Part shown: piece by piece, positions 30,903 through 37,142 of the stretch
Position numbering within the stretch: position 1 is the first letter of the stretch
Layout of the letters: every line of letters starts with the position of its first letter
Assembly: GCA_022841625.1 (NCBI GenBank)
Contig: JALHRD010000038.1
Span: forward strand, 1-40,877
Origin: Xanthobacteraceae bacterium
GTDB lineage: Bacteria; Pseudomonadota; Alphaproteobacteria; Rhizobiales; Xanthobacteraceae
DNA length: 40,877 bases
Direction of reading: 5' to 3'
Program-made: the position numbers and the translations under genes
Notes under the pieces: generated by a model
Told to the model about the DNA's origin: nothing
Seen by the model: only the letters and a program-made list of their open reading frames with translations
Databases searched by the model: none

Positions 30903-31724
30903 TTACTTTCGGCTGGCCGACCAGCTTCCGCTGGCCTGGCCTTTCATCGCGCCGGTCATGCTGTTGCCGTCGACCCGGCCGGTATATTGCGTTTCACCGG
31001 CCGTAAAGGCGATCTCAGCACCGTTGAGCCTGCCATTGGCAATCGGCGTCGCTTTGCCGCCGATGGTCAGCGTACCGGTGAGCATCTGGAAGCTTTGCTT
31101 CAAAGTGAGATTGCCGTCGCCGAGCCGCCAGGTCCCTTCGACCGGCGCAGGTACGATGTAAAGGTGCGCAGTGCACCATGTGCCGCATTCGCCGGTCGCG
31201 CGCTCGGTTGAATCGGTCGTCCAGCCCGGGATGCCGAAGCCGTTGACGGTAATGCGCGAACCCGGCTGCATGGCGAGGAATTTCGGCGTTAGCTTGGCCA
31301 GTTGGTCGGGCAACATAAACAGCCCAAGGACCGAAGCCTTCGAGATGTCGGCGGCAAACATGTCGCCGCGCACGAACTTCGCTAGATGCGATACGCCGGC
31401 CTCGGCGGCCAGTTTATTCGACAAGTCGACAAGATCCTGGTTCCACTCCACGCCTAAGCCAGGCGCGCCACGCTTGGCCGCGACAATAATGGCCCGGCCG
31501 TCGCCTGAACCGAGGTCCATCACGAAGTCCTTCGGGGTCAACTTCGCCATGTCGTACATTTTTTCGAGTGTGGCGAATGGCGTCGGAACCCAAACCGAAT
31601 CCTTGCCCGGCATGCCGGGGACGGGTTCGAACGGCTTTTTCGATTCCTGGGCGGATGTGTTGTAGGCGAGTGCGACAATGCTCAACGCGATTGCGAACTC
31701 GGCAAAACGACGAACGCTGATCAA
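30903..31724 (-). CDS. Exported SAM-dependent methyltransferase with beta-rich C-terminal domain (copy B)
   Basis: A 273-residue paralogue of the protein at 29916. The TTG at 31724 has a perfect AAGGAGG six bases upstream, so this start is well supported although ATG-less; the open frame extends further but without reason. The signal peptide is LISVRRFAEFAIALSIVALAYNTSAQ. Motif I DLGSGDG falls at residues 70-76, the same position as in copy A. VPTPFATLEKMYDMAKL, GVEWNQDL, GFGIPGW and CGTWC are shared, and the C-terminal strands (GNLTLKQSFQMLTGTLTIGG, ITFTAGE-like AEIAFTAGETQYTGRVDGNSMTG) align throughout. More than half of aligned residues are identical by eye. It lies 61 bases after the hydrolase stop on the same strand. 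Confidence 0.83.
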   Translation of the reverse strand: MISVRRFAEFAIALSIVALAYNTSAQESKKPFEPVPGMPGKDSVWVPTPFATLEKMYDMAKLTPKDFVMDLGSGDGRAIIVAAKRGAPGLGVEWNQDLVDLSNKLAAEAGVSHLAKFVRGDMFAADISKASVLGLFMLPDQLAKLTPKFLAMQPGSRITVNGFGIPGWTTDSTERATGECGTWCTAHLYIVPAPVEGTWRLGDGNLTLKQSFQMLTGTLTIGGKATPIANGRLNGAEIAFTAGETQYTGRVDGNSMTGAMKGQASGSWSASRK

Positions 31725-31785
31725 GTTACGCCTCCTTGACGGGATGTGACACTGGTAGCAACTGGCCCCGCTTGGCCTCAGTCTA

Positions 31786-32634
31786 TCAATATTTCTCCAG
31801 GAATTGCAGTAGCCTCGCGGGGGCGGTTTCTTCGGTCTGGCCGGCGACCGCCATGTCCCAATATTCGGCATTTGGCAGACATTCCTCAAGATACCGTGCG
31901 GCCGAGGTCGCGTGGGCGGCGTCGCGGCCGGGCACGATCAGGGCCGGTACCTCGGTGCGCATCAGGTCCTCGGGTTCCGCGCCGGGGGCGGTGTCGCGGT
32001 CGAACAAGGTCCGCGCCATGCCGGCGACGATCAGCCGGTACTGGTCGAGGTCGTGCTTGACATAGGCTTGGGCGAAGGCGCGGTCGTTGCGGAGTACCGC
32101 CGCCCAAGGTCCGCCGCGGGGGTCCTCGCCGAACGACTTGCCGGAACTTACCGCCAGCGCCGCCACGTCCGTCAGACTGTGCTCGTTCAGATAACCGAGA
32201 TGGATCGCGAAGCGTTGGTGGCTCGACAGCCGGTATTTTGCGCCGCCCACCGGCCAGTAAAGGATCAGGCTCAGCGCGCGATCCGGATGCATGGCTCCGA
32301 AGGCCGCGACCGGGCAGCAGCCCATGCAGCCACCCATGATATGCGCCCGGTGGATTTTAAGGTGGTTGAGCAGGCCGACGCCCTGCGCGACATAGTCAGC
32401 CCAGGTAATGCGTTCGACCCGTCCGCCCGACTGTCCGGTTTCGCGCCGGTCGAAGGTGATGCAGGTGTATTTTGTCGGCAAATGATCGAGCAGCTTGATC
32501 TTGGCGTAGACGCCCTGCGTGCGCCACTTGTCCAGCGTGGCGTCGAAGCCGGCCGGCGAATACATCAAGATCGGCGGTCCGGAGCCAGTCACCTCGTAGC
32601 GGGTGGCCAGCCCATCGATGATCGCTGTGGGCAT
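31786..32634 (-). CDS. Alpha/beta hydrolase with Cys nucleophile
   Basis: A 282-residue alpha/beta hydrolase starting MPTAIIDGLATRYEVTGSGPPILMYSPAGFDAT. The nucleophile elbow reads GGCMGC, so Cys103 replaces the usual Ser; this is the case in dienelactone hydrolase and a few others. The acid segment is VPGRDAAHATS, with Asp and His three residues apart, as in the Ser hydrolase at 17797. No conventional late His is seen. It starts two bases from the PanB-like gene stop, so the two are coupled. It probably cleaves an ester, lactone or C-C bond in the same pathway; the substrate is unknown. Confidence 0.88.
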   Translation of the reverse strand: MPTAIIDGLATRYEVTGSGPPILMYSPAGFDATLDKWRTQGVYAKIKLLDHLPTKYTCITFDRRETGQSGGRVERITWADYVAQGVGLLNHLKIHRAHIMGGCMGCCPVAAFGAMHPDRALSLILYWPVGGAKYRLSSHQRFAIHLGYLNEHSLTDVAALAVSSGKSFGEDPRGGPWAAVLRNDRAFAQAYVKHDLDQYRLIVAGMARTLFDRDTAPGAEPEDLMRTEVPALIVPGRDAAHATSAARYLEECLPNAEYWDMAVAGQTEETAPARLLQFLEKY

Positions 32635-32636
32635 TG

Positions 32637-33455
32637 TTAACCTTTGATTTGTCGGCCGGCACGTGCGTCGTCGATCAAGCTTTTGAAGGCGGCGAGCGAC
32701 GCCTGCGCGCCGTTGAAATAGGTGTCGGCCTTGGAATCGATCCAGCGCGCGGCATAACCGATGGCGGTGTGGGCGAGCCGCACGCGCCCGTCGAGCCAGG
32801 GGCCGCCGCCGAAACCGCCGATCACTGGAATTTTCACCGCCTTCACCACAGCGGCGCCGGCGACCGGCCCGGAATTGGTGAAGTCGAGCGCCACCGCGCC
32901 GGCGGCCTCGAGCAGTTTGGCTTCCTCGACCAGTTTGGCGGTCGCCGCGTCGGTTGCCATCGCGCTCGACGAGTTCTGCGAACTATAGGGGATGCCGTAT
33001 TTCAGGGCGGTCTGCGGCGTCAATCCGAACTGCGCAAACACCGGGATGCCGGCGCGGGTGAGGGCGGTGACCACCTCCGGAAAATCGGCGGCGGCATCGA
33101 CCTTGACCATGTCGGCGCCGCCTTCCTTGACGATCCGGATGGCGGCACGCAATGCGCTGTCGGTCCCTTCCTGCACCGGCCCGAACGGAATGTCGCAGCT
33201 CAGCAGCGTGCGCGACAGCGCGCGCCGCACCGCCTTGCAGCAGATCAGGATCTCGTCGACCGTCACTTCCAGCGGATTGGAATGGCCCCATAGATTGACG
33301 CCGACGGAATCGCCCACCGACACGAAATCGGCGCCGGCGCGCTCCGCAATCAGCGCGATCTGGTAGTCCCAGGCGACAAAACCGACGCTTTTTTTCCCGT
33401 CGCGTTTCATCTGTTGGAGCACGGGAATAGTGACCGGGGTGTCGCTGGGCGCCAT
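32637..33455 (-). CDS. Ketopantoate hydroxymethyltransferase (PanB)-like enzyme
   Basis: A 272-residue TIM-barrel protein starting MAPSDTPVTIPVLQQMKRDGKKSV, GAGGAAA before the ATG at 33455. PanB marks are GADFVSVGDSVG (metal Asp49), LSCDIPFG (Asp88), MVKVDAAA (Lys118) and GLTPQ. Where PanB has a catalytic His before GLTPQ (GHLGLTPQ), this has AQFGLTPQ, and where it has the catalytic Glu (LECVP) this has ALDFTNSGP with Asp191. It therefore belongs to the PanB/PEP-mutase/isocitrate lyase superfamily but may catalyse a different C-C reaction. It leads a minus-strand set with a Cys hydrolase and two exported methyltransferases. No panC lies nearby. Confidence 0.85.
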   Translation of the reverse strand: MAPSDTPVTIPVLQQMKRDGKKSVGFVAWDYQIALIAERAGADFVSVGDSVGVNLWGHSNPLEVTVDEILICCKAVRRALSRTLLSCDIPFGPVQEGTDSALRAAIRIVKEGGADMVKVDAAADFPEVVTALTRAGIPVFAQFGLTPQTALKYGIPYSSQNSSSAMATDAATAKLVEEAKLLEAAGAVALDFTNSGPVAGAAVVKAVKIPVIGGFGGGPWLDGRVRLAHTAIGYAARWIDSKADTYFNGAQASLAAFKSLIDDARAGRQIKG

Positions 33456-33597
33456 GATTTCCTCGTTGGATTGCGGGCGCATAAGAGCGGACGGCGCCGA
33501 TTGTGGCAAGGTGCGGGACACCCATTGGGCCGGCCTGCGGAGACGGTCAAGTCCGGCCCCAGGGCGGCCGTATTAGTAATTTCGCAAGCCTCGCCGC

Positions 33598-33675
33598 CTA
33601 GTGTGGCGGTTCAGAAGTCCGCATCATTCTCGCGGCGAGTCCGAAATGCGGACTTCTGAACCGAAGCCACACTAG
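33598..33675. repeat. CTAGTGT-bounded palindrome, copy 1
   Basis: Left arm 33598-33624 and right arm 33646-33675 are inverted repeats of 27 and 30 bases that match fully apart from a three-base bulge (TTC missing on the left). The arms begin CTAGTGTGGC and end with a GGTTCAGAAGTCCGCAT word near the 21-base loop. The element is followed 13 bases later by a diverged second copy. A MITE, or a remnant of an IS end, is likely. Confidence 0.85.
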
Positions 33676-33688
33676 ATTCAAGGAGTTG

Positions 33689-33763
33689 CTAGTGTCCTTC
33701 GATTCCGAAGTTCGTTACGGAGCGCGCTGCAAGACGATACGAACTTCGGAATCGGGACACTAG
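33689..33763. repeat. CTAGTGT-bounded palindrome, copy 2
   Basis: Left arm 33689-33715 and right arm 33739-33763 match except for a short bulge after CTAGTGTCC (TTC against C). The core word GATTCCGAAGTTCGT is a diverged relative of GGTTCAGAAGTCCGC in copy 1, and both copies end in the same CTAGTGT/ACACTAG. The right border stops nine bases before the ATG at 33773. Confidence 0.85.
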
Positions 33764-33772
33764 GCTCGGCCC

Positions 33773-34444
33773 ATGCCAAAGACCAAGCCCGTTTCCGAAA
33801 CTGCGCTCTACGCGCCGGTAAAGCGCTTTCTGGAGGCGCAGGGCTTCACGGTGAAAGGCGAGGTCTGTGGCTGCGATCTTGTGGCCTTGCGCGGCGACGA
33901 GCCGCCGGTGGTGGTGGTTGGCGAACTCAAGCTCAATTTCAATCTCGAACTCGTCCTGCAGGGCGTCGAGCGGAGCGCCGCCTGCGATGAGGTCTGGCTG
34001 GCGGTCCGTGTTGCAGCGCGCAGCGGCCGTGAGAGCGATCGACGGGTGCGAAAGCTCTGTCGGCTGCTTGGTTTTGGGCTGCTCGGGGTGTTTGCGACCG
34101 GCCGGGTCGAACCATTGGTCGAGCCCGCCCCATGGCGACCGCGCCCCGATCGCAAGCGCCGCTCGCGGCTGGTCGGCGAGCATCGCCGCCGCAATGGCGA
34201 CCCGGTTTCGGGTGGTGTGACCAAGATCCCGATCATGACGGCGTACCGGCAGCAGGCGTTGATCTGCGCGGCGCTGTTGCAAGACGGCCCGTGCCGCACG
34301 GCGCAGGTCAAAGCCACGGTGCCGGACGCGCCGAAGATTCTTCTGCGCAATGTCTATGGCTGGTTCGATCGGGTTGAGCGCGGGGTCTACCGCCTGACCT
34401 CCGACGGCGCGGCCGCGCTCGCGCGCTGGCCGCAGCCTTATTGA
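33773..34444 (+). CDS. DUF2161 family protein, PD-(D/E)XK-like fold
   Basis: A 223-residue protein starting MPKTKPVSETALYAPVKRFLEAQGFTVKGEVCGCDLVALRG. The nuclease-like core is Asp35 in the GCDLVAL strand followed by GELKL with Glu51 and Lys53, the D-(x)n-E-x-K pattern of the restriction-endonuclease fold; Glu10 fits the N-terminal helix position. The C-terminal half is basic (RPRPDRKRRSRLVGEHRRRN) and ends in a winged-helix-like segment GPCRTAQVKATVPDAPKILLRNVYGWFDRVERGVYRL. It is predicted to bind DNA or RNA; its biological role is not known. It starts next to the paired palindromes and overlaps the convergent truncated receptor gene by its stop codon. Confidence 0.82.
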   Translation: MPKTKPVSETALYAPVKRFLEAQGFTVKGEVCGCDLVALRGDEPPVVVVGELKLNFNLELVLQGVERSAACDEVWLAVRVAARSGRESDRRVRKLCRLLGFGLLGVFATGRVEPLVEPAPWRPRPDRKRRSRLVGEHRRRNGDPVSGGVTKIPIMTAYRQQALICAALLQDGPCRTAQVKATVPDAPKILLRNVYGWFDRVERGVYRLTSDGAAALARWPQPY

Positions 34445-34860
34445 ATTTTCATCACCGTCTGGGCGTCCCGCACGATCTCCGGTGGGGTCGCCAAGACTTC
34501 GCGCACCAATGTTTCGACCGCGGCGCCAGGGACAAAGCCCGTGTCCAGCCGGAATTTTTCCACCTCGAACTGGAACCCGGGATCTTGCACAACGCTGCTG
34601 ATGGCTTTGCGCAGGATTTCAACGCGGTCATCAGGCACGCCCGGCATGTTGGCCACAACGAATTGCGGCTGACCAGGGATGTATTTTCCAAGATGGCGCG
34701 ACAGCATGCGGGCATAGGTGTCGTAGTTGTTGCCGGCGCCCCCGAACGACACGATGGTGACGGTCTTGCCGGCATAGAAATTGTCCTGAGCGCCACCACG
34801 AACAGTACCGATTGCTGTGGCCGCAAGCCACGCCGCGCCGATGAATAACAGCCGCCACAT
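34438..34860 (-). pseudogene. Internally deleted TTT-type receptor gene
   Basis: The open frame encodes 140 residues: a signal peptide MWRLLFIGAAWLAATAIGTVRGGAQ, then DNFYAGKTVTIVSFGGAGNNYDTYARMLSRHLGKYIPGQPQFVVANMPG. At that point it jumps to VPDDRVEILRKAISSVVQDPGFQFEVEK, the last 75 residues of such receptors. Compared with the intact relative at 35012 (IGYGPGSGNDVYGRLIARHLGKHIPGQP...NMPG, ending in VLPATVTQLRRAFDAM and so on), about 195-200 central residues are missing, with the frame kept. The ligand-binding lobes cannot form, so the product is probably not functional as a receptor. The gene is divergent from 35012 across 151 bases. Confidence 0.8.
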
Positions 34861-35011
34861 CCGCGTTTCCCCCGATCTGGCGCGCCATCATGGCATCGAA
34901 CGCGTCCATGTGCCACGCAAGCGGCAACGCGTCATCGCGGCGGGTGAGGCTTGCCAATCGGGAGGTCGCGCCCTTAGGCTTGCGCCAGCGGATAACGTGA
35001 AGGGATATAGT

Positions 35012-36016
35012 GTGACGATTCGAACACCCGCGGCTGTGCTGGCCTGTGCGTTGGCGGTCATGATGCACGACCCGGCCGTGGCGCAGTTTGCGGGCCGGAC
35101 TGTCACGTTGACGATCGGCTATGGGCCGGGGTCCGGCAACGACGTCTATGGTCGGCTGATCGCGCGCCATCTTGGCAAACATATCCCAGGGCAGCCGACG
35201 GTCGTGCCGCAGAACATGCCCGGCGCCGGCAGTTTCAAGGCGGCCAATTACCTGTTCCAGGCGGCGCCGAAGGATGGGACCGCGCTCGGTTACATCAGCC
35301 AGACCGCCGCAACCGAAGAACTGCTTGGATCGCCAGCCATCCAGTTCAAGACCGCGCAATTCAACTGGGTTGGGCGTATCGGCTCCTACAACAATGTCAT
35401 GGCGTTCTGGCATAGCTCGCGGATCAAGACGATCGCCGATACTTCGACGATGGAGTCGACCATCGGCGCCACCGGAGTTGGTTCGGCGGTCTACATCTAT
35501 CCCAATATGATGAACCGGATTCTCGGCACGAAATTCAAGATCGTCAGCGGCTATCAGGGCACCGCGCAGACCTCGCTCGCCATGGAGCGCGGCGAGGTCG
35601 AGGGCGTCACCATGGGTTGGTTCCCAATCAAGACCACCAAGCGCGACTGGCTTGAGCAGAAGAAGGTCCGGTTCCTGGTGCAGTTCCTGACCGCGCGGCA
35701 TGCCGATTTGCCCGATGTCCCGACCATTGTGGAACTCGCCCGCACGCCAGAGGAAAAGCAACTGTTCGCGCTGTTCGCCAATGACGGCGAAGTCGGGAAG
35801 GCGATCCTGGCGCCGCCGGGCGTGCTGCCGGCCACGGTAACGCAATTGCGCCGCGCGTTCGATGCCATGACCAAGGATCGCGATTACCTCGCCGACGCCG
35901 ATAAGCTGCAGCTTGAGATCGATGCAATGCCGGGCGAGCGGTTGCAGGCGTTGATCGAAAGCGTCATGGCGACGCCGTCGCCGGTTGTCGAGCGCGCCAA
36001 GAGCTTGCTGAAATAG
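35012..36016 (+). CDS. TTT-type (Bug-like) periplasmic receptor, divergent subtype
   Basis: A 334-residue receptor that probably starts with GTG 35012 (VTIRTPAAVLACALAVMMHDPAVAQ), AAGGGA eight bases upstream; the longer in-frame GTG at 34997 is possible. The signal peptide is followed by FAGRTVTLTIGYGPGSGNDVYGRLIARHLGKHIPGQPTVVPQNMPGAGSFKAANYLF, a subtype that opens with GRTVT-GYGPGSGND in place of YPSRPI-VPFAPGG. Later segments (GYQGTAQTSLAMERGEVEGVTMGWFPIK, ILAPPGVLPATVTQLRRAF) fit the family. It is the intact relative of the deleted gene at 34438. It converges with another receptor gene at 36054. Confidence 0.9.
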   Translation: MTIRTPAAVLACALAVMMHDPAVAQFAGRTVTLTIGYGPGSGNDVYGRLIARHLGKHIPGQPTVVPQNMPGAGSFKAANYLFQAAPKDGTALGYISQTAATEELLGSPAIQFKTAQFNWVGRIGSYNNVMAFWHSSRIKTIADTSTMESTIGATGVGSAVYIYPNMMNRILGTKFKIVSGYQGTAQTSLAMERGEVEGVTMGWFPIKTTKRDWLEQKKVRFLVQFLTARHADLPDVPTIVELARTPEEKQLFALFANDGEVGKAILAPPGVLPATVTQLRRAFDAMTKDRDYLADADKLQLEIDAMPGERLQALIESVMATPSPVVERAKSLLK

Positions 36017-36053
36017 TAAGCGCTGCTTGCGGCGAACGCAGTTAGATCCAGCG

Positions 36054-37049
36054 TCACTGCATTTTGATGGTGGTGACAATGGGCGTCCAGCGCTCGATCT
36101 CCTGCCTGATAAATTTTGCAAAGCTGGCGGCGCCTGGTTCTCCCAGCACGATGCCATGCTGGTACAGGAGTTTTTGCGTGGCCGGATCGGTTTGCACGGC
36201 AAGCGTCGCGGCTTGCAAGCGCGCCACCACCGGCGCCGGCGTGCGCGCGGAAACCAGTGCGCCATACCACACTTCGGTTTGCACCGCCGGAAGTCCAAGT
36301 TCGGCGGTGGTGGCGAGCTCTGTCATCAATGGCGAACGGTTCGCGCCGGTGACCGCCAGCGCGACGAGCTTTCCAGCCTCGGCCTGCGGTTTGACCAGCG
36401 CCACGTCGCCGAAGATCGCGTCGATATGGCCGCCGAGCAGATCGTTGAGCGAATTGACCGTGCTCTTATAGGGCACGTGCGTGAAGTCTACCTTGGCTTC
36501 GCGGCGGAACAGTTCATTGGCTAGGTGTGTGACGGTACCGAGGCCGGCCGATCCGATTGTCAGCTTGCCGGGATTGGCCCTGGCCTTGGCGATGAATTCC
36601 GCGACCGTCTTGACCCCGACCTGCGGATGCACCGCGAAGACCTGCGGCGAGCGCCACATCAGTCCGAGTGGCGCAAAATCCTTCTCGGTGTTGTAGCGGA
36701 CCTTCTGGACTGGCGGGATCAGCGTGAGCGGCGCGATGCCGCCCATCAGCAGGCTATGGCCGTCATGATCCCCCTGGAGCGCCGCCTCGGTACCGGGAAT
36801 GCCGGCGCCACCGGCCCGGTTTTCGATCACGATGCTGGTCGACGAACCGAAATGGCGCCGCAGACCGTCGGCGTAAATCCGGGCCGCCACGTCGTTGGGG
36901 CCGCCGGCGGAAAACGGGACGATGATGGTGATCGTCCGGCTTGGGTAGTCTTGAGCCTGTGTAGCGCCGCCCATCGATCCCGTGGCCATCGCCGCGACAA
37001 TCGCCGCCACGACTGTGATTTTGATCTGCAAGGGCACCTGTGTCTCCAT
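36054..37049 (-). CDS. Tripartite tricarboxylate transporter (Bug/TctC) receptor
   Basis: A 331-residue receptor if ATG 37049 is used (METQVPLQIKITVVAAIVAAMATGSMGGATQAQDYPSRTITIIVPFSAGGPNDVAARIYADGL). GGAG lies six bases before an in-frame GTG at 37037, which may be the true start. The signal peptide ends near TQAQ. Family segments IENRAGGAGIPGTEAAL, GDHDGHSLLMGG, AHLANELFRRE and LAVTGANRSPLMTELATTAELGLPAVQ are present. It is divergent from the acyl-CoA synthetase gene across 93 bases. Confidence 0.92.
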   Translation of the reverse strand: METQVPLQIKITVVAAIVAAMATGSMGGATQAQDYPSRTITIIVPFSAGGPNDVAARIYADGLRRHFGSSTSIVIENRAGGAGIPGTEAALQGDHDGHSLLMGGIAPLTLIPPVQKVRYNTEKDFAPLGLMWRSPQVFAVHPQVGVKTVAEFIAKARANPGKLTIGSAGLGTVTHLANELFRREAKVDFTHVPYKSTVNSLNDLLGGHIDAIFGDVALVKPQAEAGKLVALAVTGANRSPLMTELATTAELGLPAVQTEVWYGALVSARTPAPVVARLQAATLAVQTDPATQKLLYQHGIVLGEPGAASFAKFIRQEIERWTPIVTTIKMQ

Positions 37050-37142
37050 GGCTGTGCGGCCGGCAGTGGCCAAAACCGCGCGCGATGTCCGGCAGTATCC
37101 GGCAGTTTGCGCCGCGACACCAGAACCGGCTATCCGTGGGGG

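Noticed and set aside
34631-36298. Long minus-strand frame across the intact receptor gene
   Set aside because: It is antisense to a clear receptor and has no domain, despite sharing part of its path with the deleted receptor gene.
36525-37142. N-terminal extension of the acyl-CoA synthetase frame
   Set aside because: It is antisense to the divergent receptor gene; the family begins at MKSMRALLDPRSIAVVGAS.
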